A program made the position numbers and the translations under genes. A stretch of DNA of 64,000 nt from Haliea sp041746975 (GTDB lineage Bacteria; Pseudomonadota; Gammaproteobacteria; Pseudomonadales; Halieaceae): the NCBI GenBank assembly GCA_041746975.1, contig JBGTGB010000058.1, forward strand, positions 1 through 64,000, written 5' to 3'. Positions 1 through 8,697 of this stretch are shown in pieces. Each line of letters begins with the position of its first letter. Within the stretch, counting starts at the first letter, position 1. The notes under the pieces were generated by a model. It saw only the letters and a program-made list of their open reading frames with translations. It was not told the DNA's origin and made no database searches.

Positions 1-2
1 GC

Positions 3-134
3 ACACGGGATATCGCCAGGTCTGATGTGTTCGACTATATTGAACGTTTTCACAACCCGCGGAAGCGGCGAAGAGTGGCCAAGCGCGATCTTGAGTGCTC
101 GGCCCTTTTAGAAACGTCCGTAGAAGCGGGGTAG
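3..134 (+). CDS. IS3-family transposase, C-terminal end (cut by window edge)
   Basis: The first 131 bases read without a stop as the end of an IS3-type (OrfB, DDE) transposase: the motif SDVFDYIERFHNPRKRR matches the conserved C-terminal tail of this family, followed by a stop at 132-134. Only about 43 residues are inside the window, so whether the element is intact cannot be judged. Bases around 113-138 (GTCCGTAGAAGCGGGG) resemble the right terminal inverted repeat of IS3-group elements, which usually overlaps the transposase end, but the left end lies outside the window and the repeat cannot be confirmed. Confidence 0.75.
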   Translation, partial: TRDIARSDVFDYIERFHNPRKRRRVAKRDLECSALLETSVEAG

Positions 135-150
135 AACCCGAGGACATTCC

Positions 151-939
151 ATGGGCTTACGGATACAGCGACTTTTCATTGGCTTGATCGCCCTCTTGGC
201 CTTTGCCTTTGCCTGGGCCGAAGGCCCGGCTGAGCCACTCGAAGCAGTCGACATTGTGGCAGCAGCGCATCGGGCGGCGGGCGGCGCCGCCTGGGTGCGC
301 CCGGAGTCGCTTCTACTCAAGGGTAGTGCGGTCATGTATCGCGATGGTCGACTGGATGCTGCAACTGTGGTTGAGGATTACGCGATGTGGCGTGAGTTTC
401 CGGCGTGGAACGAGTCTGCCCGGGAGGCCTCAGGCAAAGTGCGCATTGACGCGCTGACCAATGGGCAGGTCTTGTTCCAGATCGCCTTCGATGGGGTGCG
501 TTCCTATGACCAGAACGGTCTTGTTGAAGAAGCTGAAGCAACCAGGGAGTGGTCCGCTGCCTTCGGCTTTGGCATCATCCGCTTCGCTCTCGATGAAGGA
601 TTCACCCTGGCCCGGCTCGCCGACGACCAGGTTGAAGGTCATGCATCGTATGTTGTCGCGGTGACTGACCCCGATGGCCATGAGACCGTGTTCTGGGTCG
701 AGCGGGATGGGTTTGCCATTCGCAAGGTCGGCTTTGATACGCCCAGGGGCTGGCATGAGCGCATATACTCGGATTTCGAATTACACCAGGATCCGCAGTT
801 CACGCAGCCAACGCGGGTACGCCTCTACTATAATGGGCGCATGACCAGCGATATTGACTGGCAGCACTACGAAGTCAACCAGCCTATTGCCGATGAGGTG
901 TTTGTAATTGGTGCCAGGCAAAACGGGCTATCAAGGTGA
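151..939 (+). CDS. Exported hypothetical protein, LolA-fold-like
   Basis: A 262-residue protein starting at an ATG preceded by GAGGA at 140-144. Residues 1-23 are a signal peptide (positive start, long hydrophobic run, AWA cleavage region), so it is probably periplasmic. The rest, with alternating beta-like stretches and phrases such as VxVTDPDGHETVFWVERDGFAIRKV, resembles the half-barrel of LolA/outer-membrane lipoprotein-sorting relatives; no catalytic motif is visible. Its start lies only 16 bases after the IS3 transposase stop, so its native promoter may have been displaced by the insertion. Its end overlaps the end of the convergent aldehyde dehydrogenase by 9 bases. The fold assignment is tentative and the function unknown. 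Confidence 0.7.
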   Translation: MGLRIQRLFIGLIALLAFAFAWAEGPAEPLEAVDIVAAAHRAAGGAAWVRPESLLLKGSAVMYRDGRLDAATVVEDYAMWREFPAWNESAREASGKVRIDALTNGQVLFQIAFDGVRSYDQNGLVEEAEATREWSAAFGFGIIRFALDEGFTLARLADDQVEGHASYVVAVTDPDGHETVFWVERDGFAIRKVGFDTPRGWHERIYSDFELHQDPQFTQPTRVRLYYNGRMTSDIDWQHYEVNQPIADEVFVIGARQNGLSR

Positions 940-2364
940 CATGCCACTCTCATCGAAGATGTCGATGGGGGCCGCCGGAACAGTCTGGCGCAGCAGGGCC
1001 CTTTTCCGCAGAAATCGGCTAAGTCCACTGTCTCCCATGCGTGAACCGCCCAGCCCCGAGTAGCAGAACGAATTTTTTTCCACATCGTTGACCAGCGCAG
1101 TCAGGCTGGCGTCGTTGATGCTCACGGCACCGACGTTGAGTGCCCGGGCAATGCGCTCGGACTCCTCATCGGAGGCAGAGAATACCGCGGCGGAGAGCCC
1201 GAACTCGGAGTCGTTTGCCAGCCGCAGAGCCTCCTCCTCGGTTGCAAAAGGCATGATTGGAATCAGGGGGCCAAAGGTCTCTTCGCGCATCACCGCCATG
1301 TCGTGGCTGACTCCAGTCAGCACGGTGGGCGGGTACCAGCTGCCGCCATCATGATATTCGATGCGTCCGCCACAATGTATGGTGGCGCCGCGGGCGACAG
1401 CGTCGTCAATCTGCCGCTGAACGGTGTCGCCCTGGCTGGCAAAAATCAGTGGGCCGATCTGGCCCCGGCTCATGTCTGGCCAGTTGATTGTCACCGTTTC
1501 CAGGTGCTGTAGCAGGGTCGCCAGCAGCTGGTCGTGAATCGTCTCGTGCACATATATACGCTCCAGTGACTGACAGGCCTGCCCGGTCATGCCGACGGCG
1601 CTGCGAATAATCGCTCGAGCGGCATTGTCGAGATCGGCTCCCGGCATGACGATTGCCGGGTCCTTGCCCCCCAGTTCAAGGAAGGCCGGCATGAACCTCG
1701 CCGCGGCCTGGGCGCCGACCTTGCGGCCCGTGGCAACGCTCCCGGTAAAGCAGATCGCATCTACTTCATCGATCATGGCAATGCCTGTTTCGGCATCACC
1801 GGTGACTATGCCGACCACATCCGCGAGGCCCGCAATACCTTCCAGTGAAGCTCTCAGGGGTACTGCAAAACGTGGTGTTACCTCACTGGGCTTTAACAGC
1901 ACCGCGCAGCCAGCCAGCAGTGCCGGTATGGCGTCGATCAGAGCCAGGATCAGCGGCACGTTCCAGGGGCTGATGATCCCCACCAGCTGGTAGGGAACCA
2001 GCTCGTGACGGTAGCGCACACTCGGTAGCAGGCCTGATGCCGCCTCCTCCGGTGTGGCCAGGAGTGCCGGCGCCCTGGTGGTCCAGTGATCAATGAGATC
2101 GAGGATTTTCTGTACTTCGAAATGAGCGAAGAGGCGCCGCCCTGTATCGACGCACAGGGCCTCGCCAATAGCGTTGCGATTGGCGGCTATGGCTTCTCGC
2201 CACTGTTGCAGCTGCTCGCATCGGTAGTCGACACCAGCGTCCCGCCAGACCGCCTGAGCCCTTCGCAGCTCGCGGACCCTGGCCGCCACGGCGCCAGCGT
2301 CCAGGCAGTCGATGTGGCAGTCAACCCGCCCATTGCGCGGGTTGATAACGTCCAGTTGCCTCAC
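931..2364 (-). CDS. NAD(P)-dependent aldehyde dehydrogenase
   Basis: A 477-residue member of the aldehyde dehydrogenase superfamily, oxidising an aldehyde to a carboxylic acid with NAD(P)+ in the cytoplasm. The catalytic set is complete: PWN (Asn135), the cofactor lysine in LLKPSE (Lys158), the general base in LELGGKDP (Glu230) and the nucleophile in GQACQS (Cys264). The start is a GTG at 2364 with GAGGTG just upstream. It is transcribed leftward, divergent from a TonB-dependent receptor across a 251-bp AT-rich spacer, and runs into the tail of the exported protein at 151-939. The substrate cannot be read from sequence; with a second aldehyde dehydrogenase and a flavin monooxygenase nearby, a role in catabolism of an oxygenated compound is likely. 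Confidence 0.92.
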   Translation of the reverse strand: MRQLDVINPRNGRVDCHIDCLDAGAVAARVRELRRAQAVWRDAGVDYRCEQLQQWREAIAANRNAIGEALCVDTGRRLFAHFEVQKILDLIDHWTTRAPALLATPEEAASGLLPSVRYRHELVPYQLVGIISPWNVPLILALIDAIPALLAGCAVLLKPSEVTPRFAVPLRASLEGIAGLADVVGIVTGDAETGIAMIDEVDAICFTGSVATGRKVGAQAAARFMPAFLELGGKDPAIVMPGADLDNAARAIIRSAVGMTGQACQSLERIYVHETIHDQLLATLLQHLETVTINWPDMSRGQIGPLIFASQGDTVQRQIDDAVARGATIHCGGRIEYHDGGSWYPPTVLTGVSHDMAVMREETFGPLIPIMPFATEEEALRLANDSEFGLSAAVFSASDEESERIARALNVGAVSINDASLTALVNDVEKNSFCYSGLGGSRMGDSGLSRFLRKRALLRQTVPAAPIDIFDESGMSP

Positions 2365-2615
2365 GACTCTGCACCTCGCTGATGTGAATGCGCTCTAAAT
2401 GACATAATGGTATAAGATAATGACAACTCGCGGCAAGGCGGGGCCAGCACGTCCGCTCTGACCGCTGACTCCTGGGAGGAATGTAAATAGTTACTAAGAT
2501 TCTAATAATATATGTATATAACGATATGCTAACTTTGTTGTGAGAATAATGATACTCGGGGCGCTATGGACTTCACCCTGAGGCCGGCAACAGTTTAGCG
2601 GGGAGTAATAACCTT

Positions 2616-5087
2616 ATGAATTTCAAGAAAAAAATATTGGCTGGCCGGGTGCTCCTGGCTTCTCTGGCAACAGGGCTTGCGCTTTCGACTCAGCCCACGC
2701 TTGCCCAGGAAGAGGGGGCACGTCTCCTTGAAGAGGTTCTGGTCACTGCGCGCAAGCGGCAGGAAAGCGTGCAGGATATCCCGGTAGCGGTATCCGCGCT
2801 GACCGCGGACATGATGGAGAACCTCAATCTGAAGGACCTCGACGATATAGCCAAGGTGACGCCGGGGCTGATCTTTGACAACGACTTCTCGCGCACCGCC
2901 AACCGGCCTGTCATTCGCGGTCAGGCCAACATCCTCAATGATTCGGGTGTGGCCTACTTCATCGACGGGGTGTACATCACGGGTTCCATCGCCGACTACG
3001 ATCTCAACGACGTCGAACGGGTCGAGGTGGTCAAGGGTCCCCAAAGCGCACTCTACGGCCGCAATACCTACGCCGGCGCCATCAACATGATCACCAAGGA
3101 TCCCGGAGATACCGTCAGCGGCAATATTCGTGCTGAAGTGGCCGAGGACGAACAGTATGAAATCAGCGGCTCGGTGCGAGGCCCGATAATCCCCGGCCTG
3201 CTCTCCGGCAGCCTGGCCGGTCGCTACTTTGAGCGTGGTGCGCCATTCAGAAGCGAATTCGACGGTGCTCCGATCGGGGAGCAGGAGTCCCAGTCGGTGT
3301 CAGGACTGTTGCGCTTCACTCCGACCGCGGATCTCGATGTCCGCCTGCGTGCCTACTACTCGGAGCTGGATGACGGCCAGCCTGCTTTGTTCCGGCAGGC
3401 CGCCAGTGCCAACAACTGCTTCTTCGACAACGGTTCCTACTATCGGGGGGCCGGCAGGTACTATTGCGGCATTCTTGAGGCCCAGCCGATCACCTCGGAC
3501 TACCGCGTGCAGGCTCCAGAAGCAGGTGATAAAGCCGAGCAGACCCAGGTAAGCCTGAATATCCGCTACACCCTGAACGAGCAGTGGTCACTGACCTCCA
3601 CCACCGGCTACAACCAGCGCGATGGCAGCCAGGTCACGGAAGCTGATTACGGTCCAACGTCGTTCCAGACTCCCATATTCGCCCGTTTCCCGCTGGGCGC
3701 GCCTCCCGCGCCTTTCGGGCTGGTCGCCGGCCCGCCGCTTGACTTTACCTTCTCCTTTGACACTGCCAGCGAGGACTTCTCCCAGGAAATCCGCTTTGAT
3801 TTCGACGGCGATCGCCTCCGCAGCAGCCTGGGTCTGTATTACTTCGACGAGCGCAGCAGCACCCGTGACACTCGCGATCCGCCAGCGAACGCTGCGGCGC
3901 TGGCGGGTGCGGGGGTCGGTGCTGCACTCGCGGCGGAGGCCGCCATCTGCGCCGCCAATCCGATCTGCCTGGTGGCCTTCCCTGTCACCCCGGTGGGAAT
4001 GCTGGAGGCGCCCCTGCGCAATCGCAGCAGTGGCGAGTTGGAGAACCGGGCGGCCTATGCCCTGCTGTCCTATGACCTGACCGATGCTGTCACCCTTACG
4101 GTCGAGGGTCGGTATCAGGAGGAGAAGGTTTCGCAGCAATCGATCAGCCAGCGCCTGGGGCAGGAAGTCACGAACTTCACCGCCATCTCCGACACTTTCA
4201 GCTCCTTTACTCCTCGCGTCACCCTGGACTGGAAGATCAACGACAACAACATGATCTATTTCCTGGTCGCAGAGGGAACCAAGCCGGGTGGCTTCAACTC
4301 GGCAGCCGCAATTGATGCCGGGGTGCCTGATTTCGAGGAAGAAGATCTTCGGTCATTCGAAATTGGTACCAAGAGCGTGCTCCTGGACGGCCAGATGGTT
4401 TTCAATACGGCCTTTTTCTACAACGAGCTCGAGGGCTATCAGCTGACCCAGAACGTCCAGGGCGCTGGCGAGATCACTTCGGCAACGGTCAACGCCGGTG
4501 ATGCGGATCTTACCGGACTGGAATTGTCCATGTACTACCGACCCGAGGCACTGCCGGGGCTGTCCCTGACTGCGAATTATGCCTACGTGGATCCGGAGTT
4601 CACCAATGGTTTCGATCTCAATCAGGGCCTGCTTAACGACATCGCCGATGATGGCCTGACCAACTGTTCCACTGGCGTACAGTTTGAGGGCGCTGCGTGT
4701 TCGGTGGATACCGTTGCGCTGGGTTCCATTCGCGGTAAGCAGATTCCCCGCACATCACGGAATACCGCCTTCGTTGATGCTGAGTATCGGCAGGCGCTGG
4801 GGAATGGCTGGGAGTGGTACCTGGGGGCAAACTACTCCTATGAAGAGAGCCGCTTCGCTCAGGTGCTGAACCTCGCCGAGACCGGTGACATCGGCACGAT
4901 GAACGCGCGTTTTGGCCTCGAGAACGATAAATACGCTATCAGCATCTGGGGCAAGAACCTGACCGGAGAGGACGCGGTGCCGTTTATTCTCCGCTATGCA
5001 GATGCGGGCGACAGCCTAAAACGGAACTTCGTCGCCACCACGCGGCGAGACACCTACTTCGGAGCCACCTTCACCGCGCGCTTCTAG
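2616..5087 (+). CDS. TonB-dependent outer-membrane receptor
   Basis: An 823-residue outer-membrane receptor that would import a ligand with energy from TonB-ExbBD. A signal peptide covers about residues 1-30, followed by a TonB box (EEVLVTARKR), a plug domain ending with the RVEVVKGPQSALYGRNTYAG signature, and a long beta-barrel ending in the aromatic C-terminus TARF. GGGGAG at 2600-2605 precedes the ATG. Around residues 418-468 the barrel carries an unusual alanine-rich stretch with two cysteines (AAICAANPIC), probably part of an extracellular loop. An SSF symporter follows on the same strand 83 bases later after a weak terminator-like hairpin, suggesting a paired outer- and inner-membrane uptake route. 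The sequence family is of the kind used for organic catabolic substrates as well as siderophores; the ligand is unknown. Confidence 0.93.
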   Translation: MNFKKKILAGRVLLASLATGLALSTQPTLAQEEGARLLEEVLVTARKRQESVQDIPVAVSALTADMMENLNLKDLDDIAKVTPGLIFDNDFSRTANRPVIRGQANILNDSGVAYFIDGVYITGSIADYDLNDVERVEVVKGPQSALYGRNTYAGAINMITKDPGDTVSGNIRAEVAEDEQYEISGSVRGPIIPGLLSGSLAGRYFERGAPFRSEFDGAPIGEQESQSVSGLLRFTPTADLDVRLRAYYSELDDGQPALFRQAASANNCFFDNGSYYRGAGRYYCGILEAQPITSDYRVQAPEAGDKAEQTQVSLNIRYTLNEQWSLTSTTGYNQRDGSQVTEADYGPTSFQTPIFARFPLGAPPAPFGLVAGPPLDFTFSFDTASEDFSQEIRFDFDGDRLRSSLGLYYFDERSSTRDTRDPPANAAALAGAGVGAALAAEAAICAANPICLVAFPVTPVGMLEAPLRNRSSGELENRAAYALLSYDLTDAVTLTVEGRYQEEKVSQQSISQRLGQEVTNFTAISDTFSSFTPRVTLDWKINDNNMIYFLVAEGTKPGGFNSAAAIDAGVPDFEEEDLRSFEIGTKSVLLDGQMVFNTAFFYNELEGYQLTQNVQGAGEITSATVNAGDADLTGLELSMYYRPEALPGLSLTANYAYVDPEFTNGFDLNQGLLNDIADDGLTNCSTGVQFEGAACSVDTVALGSIRGKQIPRTSRNTAFVDAEYRQALGNGWEWYLGANYSYEESRFAQVLNLAETGDIGTMNARFGLENDKYAISIWGKNLTGEDAVPFILRYADAGDSLKRNFVATTRRDTYFGATFTARF

Positions 5088-5109
5088 TGGTGTAGCCACG
5101 GTGAGGCAG

Positions 5110-5145
5110 AGCCGGCATGTGCTTTTGTAGCCATGCCGGCTTTTC
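5110..5145 (+). terminator. Hairpin with short T run after TonB receptor
   Basis: A 10-bp inverted repeat, AGCCGGCATG at 5110-5119 and CATGCCGGCT at 5132-5141, with a 12-base loop and a short T run. It sits between the receptor stop and the symporter start and may act as an attenuating terminator rather than a complete stop, because the next gene follows on the same strand only 26 bases later. Confidence 0.6.
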
Positions 5146-5170
5146 AATTTTCAAATCACGGGGCTAGTTG

Positions 5171-6658
5171 ATGGACAAGGCGACGATCGTCGTGATCACC
5201 CTCGTTGTATACAAGGCGCTGCTGATCGGCATCGGATTCTGGGCGTCACGCCGCACCCGGGATGCTGACGACTTTTTCCTGGGCGGTCGCGGTCTCGGCC
5301 CGCTGGTCGCTGCGATCAGCTACTCCTCCAGTGCCTCGTCGGCCTGGACCCTGCTGGGCATGAGCGGGCTCGCCTACGTAGTCGGGGTGTCTGCCCTGTG
5401 GCTGGTGGCGGGGTCCATTCTCGGCATGCTGGTGGCATGGTACTGGATCGGTCCGCGCCTGTGGCACTTCAGTCGCCAGCACGACCACATGACCCTGACT
5501 GATCTTATCCTCCACGACAGCAGTGGCCGGCTGCGTAGCCTGATTTTGTGGACGGCATCGATGATCGTGCTGGTCTCGTTTCTGCTCTACATCGCTGCCC
5601 AATTCCAGGGCGCCGGCAATACTTTCGCCACTACCTTTGATCTCTCCATGAGCCAGAGTATTGCCATCGGCGGCGCCATCATCATGGTCTACACCCTGTT
5701 GGGCGGTTTCTGGGCGGTCAGCGTCACGGACACCCTGCAGGGGCTGTTGATGGCAGTCACCGCCGTGCTGTTGCCGCTGGCGGCGCTGGTCGCCGTGGGC
5801 GGACCGGCCGGGTTCTGGCAGGGCCTGCTGGAGGTCAGCTCGCCGCAGCAGTTGAGCCTGACCGCCGGCAACAGTGGGCTGCTGGCCCTGGGAACAGTGG
5901 TGGGTGGTCTCGCCATTGGCATGGGCACTTTTGGCCAGCCGCACCTGCTGGTGCGCTTCATGGCGCTGCGGGATGAACGCGCGCTGCGCCAGGCCCGGCA
6001 TATCACTATCGCCTGGTATCTGGTGGTGTTCCTCGGCATGTGTTTCCTGGGGCTCGTGGGCCATATTCTCGAGCGCGATGTCGCCAACCCGGAAACTATT
6101 TTTTTCGTGCTCACCGAGAGCCTGTTCCCCCCGGTATTGGGCGCCATCCTGCTGGCGGCGGTACTTTCGGCGATCATGTCCACTGCCGACAGCCAGCTGT
6201 TGGTAGCGGGGAGTGTAATCGCCCACGACCTCGGCCTGGGTGAGCGTCACCCGGCGCGCATGATGCTGGTGAGCAGGCTCACCATCGTAGTCCTGGTCGT
6301 ATTGGCGGTGCTGGTGGCCATTTATCTACCACAGCAGATTTTCAGCCGGGTCTTGTTCGCCTGGATTGCACTGGGTTCGGCTTTTGGACCGCTGGTGTTT
6401 GTACGTCTCGCGGGCCTGCGCGTCGCTCCGCTGGGCGTGCTGCTCTCCATTGGCAGCGGCTTCGGCCTGGCGGTTGCGCTGTCACTCCTGCCTGACACCC
6501 CCGGGGACATCGCCGAGCGCCTGCTGCCATTCTGCGTGGCCCTGGCGATCCTGTTGCTCTGGCGACTACCCGCGCACGCAGTCAGAGCCTCGCAAGATCC
6601 TCCTGCCAGCCCGACAGCAGGGGGAACTGTTGGTCCGGAGCGCGCTCCCCCGGGCTGA
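5171..6658 (+). CDS. Sodium:solute symporter (SSF family)
   Basis: A roughly 495-residue integral membrane protein of the SSF/PutP superfamily, importing a solute with sodium. About 13 hydrophobic segments are visible. The N-terminal region RRTRDADDFFLGGRGLGP and the following ISYSSSASSAWTLLG are typical of the first helices of the family, and STADSQLLVAGS is the conserved sodium-site helix. The ATG at 5171 is preferred; a TTG directly before it (5168) would add one residue. It lies downstream of a TonB receptor, so the two may handle the same substrate. Its last 77 bases overlap the end of the convergent gene at 6582-7340. The substrate is unknown. Confidence 0.92.
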   Translation: MDKATIVVITLVVYKALLIGIGFWASRRTRDADDFFLGGRGLGPLVAAISYSSSASSAWTLLGMSGLAYVVGVSALWLVAGSILGMLVAWYWIGPRLWHFSRQHDHMTLTDLILHDSSGRLRSLILWTASMIVLVSFLLYIAAQFQGAGNTFATTFDLSMSQSIAIGGAIIMVYTLLGGFWAVSVTDTLQGLLMAVTAVLLPLAALVAVGGPAGFWQGLLEVSSPQQLSLTAGNSGLLALGTVVGGLAIGMGTFGQPHLLVRFMALRDERALRQARHITIAWYLVVFLGMCFLGLVGHILERDVANPETIFFVLTESLFPPVLGAILLAAVLSAIMSTADSQLLVAGSVIAHDLGLGERHPARMMLVSRLTIVVLVVLAVLVAIYLPQQIFSRVLFAWIALGSAFGPLVFVRLAGLRVAPLGVLLSIGSGFGLAVALSLLPDTPGDIAERLLPFCVALAILLLWRLPAHAVRASQDPPASPTAGGTVGPERAPPG

Positions 6659-7340
6659 TGCCGGCGCGCTGCAGGCAGTGCCAGGCGAGACAGAGATTCG
6701 AGGTCAGGACCGGTTTTCCGGTCAGGGCCTGGAGGGCGACAATGCTGCGCAGCCCGGGCATTCCGGTGCCGGTTATGACCAGCACATCGGCTTCGACCTT
6801 GCGCCAGCGCGCGCTGAGGAAAGGTATCGCCGTGCTGCTATCAAGCTGGTAGATACTGCGGGTATCGCTTGCATTTGGCTGCAGGCTATCGGCGCGCAGG
6901 ATCTCGTAGCCGGCGTCGCTCCAGTAGTCCAGCGCATGGCTGAGCAGCCACGCCGGGTAGGGGCAGGCGAGAGCGATGCGGCGCGCGCCCAAGACCTTGA
7001 GCGCTGCGTGGATGGCCTCCGCCGCAGTGCAGACCGGTACGCCGCCCGCGCTCTGCAGGTCCTTGAGCAGTTTCTGCTCCCGACCCCTGGGCAGGAGATA
7101 GCTGGAGGCAGTACAGGCAAAGCCCAGGACATTGAGGGCCAGGGTGTCGAAGCTGGCAAGAGCCGCGGGCAGTTGCTCGATGTAGTCAATGAAGCGCTGT
7201 TGCGGTTCGCCGCTGCTCACGAGGCGGGTGCTGTGCATGCCCACCCCCGCCGGCAGCAGGAGGCGCAGCTCTGGTTCAACCGTCGGGTTGGCTTGTGGCG
7301 TGGCGATGCCAATGCTGCCTTTGCGTCCGTATTCGGGCAT
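6582..7340 (-). CDS. Asp/Glu racemase superfamily protein (maleate isomerase / arylmalonate decarboxylase type)
   Basis: A 252-residue protein of the maleate cis-trans isomerase / arylmalonate decarboxylase branch of the Asp/Glu racemase superfamily. It begins with GSIGIATPQANPTVEPE, typical of the branch, and keeps the first active-site cysteine in LGFACTASS (Cys76). At the place of the second half-site (LVITGTGMPGLRS, about residues 188-199) no cysteine is present, so a two-cysteine isomerase mechanism looks unlikely; decarboxylases of this family work with one cysteine. It is the only leftward gene between the symporter and the flavin monooxygenase, and overlaps the symporter end by 77 bases. 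Activity on a substituted malonate or maleate-like acid is an inference. Confidence 0.82.
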   Translation of the reverse strand: MPEYGRKGSIGIATPQANPTVEPELRLLLPAGVGMHSTRLVSSGEPQQRFIDYIEQLPAALASFDTLALNVLGFACTASSYLLPRGREQKLLKDLQSAGGVPVCTAAEAIHAALKVLGARRIALACPYPAWLLSHALDYWSDAGYEILRADSLQPNASDTRSIYQLDSSTAIPFLSARWRKVEADVLVITGTGMPGLRSIVALQALTGKPVLTSNLCLAWHCLQRAGISPGERAPDQQFPLLSGWQEDLARL

Positions 7341-7474
7341 GGTGTCGTGAGTCGAGTGTATTTTTGTAGACTATTGTCCCAAAAAGTGTGTGGGTCAAGC
7401 ATGGACTGGATTGGATTATACGGGTTGGAGCGTGGAGCGCACATGGCCGGCCCGGCAGCAGCGGGGGCGCGAGC

Positions 7475-8683
7475 ATGTTAGGACCAGGCGCTAGACCAAT
7501 ACCGGTGCTTGTTGTCGGTGCCGGCCCGGTAGGACTGACTGCGGCTGCGCTGCTGGTGCAAGCGGGCGTGCCGGTGCGAGTGGTGGAACGTGAACGGGAC
7601 CTGCCGGAGGATATGCGCGCCTCCACGTTCCATCCGGCAACCCTGGAAATCATTGACCGCCTGGGACTGGCCCGGCCGCTGCTGGAAGAGGGCACGGTGG
7701 TGTCGCGCTGGCAGTATCTGGTACACGGCTCGCAGCAGCGCGCGGTTTTTGACATGGGAGTGCTGGCCGAATGCACGGGCTTTCCGTTTCGCCTCCAGTG
7801 CGAGCAGTTTCGCCTCACCCGCCTGCTGCTAGCCAGGCTGCAGAGCAGCCCCCTGTTCACGATTCAGTTCGGCTGCGAACTGGTCGGCGTGCAGCCGGGC
7901 GAGGCAGACGTAGAAGTAGCGCTTGGATCCGACCGAGAGAGTGAGCGAGTCCGCTGCCGCTGGCTGCTGGCCTGTGACGGGGGTCGCAGTACGGTGCGTA
8001 AACAGCTGGGATTGGCCTTCGAGGGCATGCAGTTTCCCAAGACCTCGATCACCCTGGTGGTCAGGCACCCCTTTCAGGACCAGTGGCCGGATCTGCTCGG
8101 CGTGAACTACGTCTGGACTGACAGCGCCCACTATAGCCTGATGCAGTTGCGCGACCTGTGGCGTTTGTCCTATTCACCCCGGCCAGACCAGTCCATCGCC
8201 GAGGCGCTGGCGCCGGAGGCTGCGCAGGCACAGCTGCAGGCGCTGTTCCCTGCCGCCCGGCCCTATGAATTGTTGCAGCGCAATTACTACACCTTGCAGC
8301 AACGCTGCCTGGACTCATTCGTCGTCGGCCGGGTGCTGTTTGCCGGCGATGCCGCACATCTTAACAGCCCGGCCGGCGGTATGGGGATGAACAGCGGCAT
8401 CCACGATGCCCAGTGCCTGGTTGAGCACCTGCTCCCGGTGCTGGCGGGAAAGGACCCGGCCCATCTGCAGCGTTACGATCGTCGCCGGCGAACCATCGCG
8501 CTGGAGGAAGTGCAGCGACTGTCGGCCCGCAATTATGCTCGCCACCGGGAGACCGATCCGGCGCGGCGGGCTGAAATCTGGCGGGAGCTGCAGGCCACCG
8601 CCGATAATCCCGGGCGCCAGCTCGATTACCTGATGGACTCCTCAATGTTGCGTTCCCTGGAGCGTGAACGCAGTATCGACTGA
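7475..8683 (+). CDS. FAD-dependent aromatic-type monooxygenase
   Basis: A 402-residue flavoprotein hydroxylase of the UbiH/PheA/PobA group that would add one oxygen atom to an aromatic or related substrate using NAD(P)H and O2. The GxGxxG FAD motif (GAGPVG, residues 15-20), the DG motif in CDGGRSTVRKQLGL (around 165) and the GD motif in GRVLFAGDAAHLNSPAGG (around 286) are all present. It lacks the C-terminal thioredoxin-like domain of phenol-hydroxylase-sized members. The ATG at 7475 was chosen because the FAD motif then sits at the usual distance from the start. An aldehyde dehydrogenase follows after 14 bases, clearly in the same operon. Confidence 0.9.
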   Translation: MLGPGARPIPVLVVGAGPVGLTAAALLVQAGVPVRVVERERDLPEDMRASTFHPATLEIIDRLGLARPLLEEGTVVSRWQYLVHGSQQRAVFDMGVLAECTGFPFRLQCEQFRLTRLLLARLQSSPLFTIQFGCELVGVQPGEADVEVALGSDRESERVRCRWLLACDGGRSTVRKQLGLAFEGMQFPKTSITLVVRHPFQDQWPDLLGVNYVWTDSAHYSLMQLRDLWRLSYSPRPDQSIAEALAPEAAQAQLQALFPAARPYELLQRNYYTLQQRCLDSFVVGRVLFAGDAAHLNSPAGGMGMNSGIHDAQCLVEHLLPVLAGKDPAHLQRYDRRRRTIALEEVQRLSARNYARHRETDPARRAEIWRELQATADNPGRQLDYLMDSSMLRSLERERSID

Positions 8684-8697
8684 TTACCGGAGGCTAT

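Noticed and set aside
2500..2525. AT-rich near-palindrome TATATGTATATA as an operator
   Set aside because: The symmetry is imperfect and expected by chance in such AT-rich DNA; it is more likely just part of the divergent promoter region.
5246..6250. Open frame on the minus strand (about 334 codons)
   Set aside because: Antisense to the SSF symporter; repeated Gln and His composition and no start signal.
6366..7481. Open frame on the plus strand (about 371 codons)
   Set aside because: Runs opposite the racemase-family gene and past the symporter end; no domain seen.
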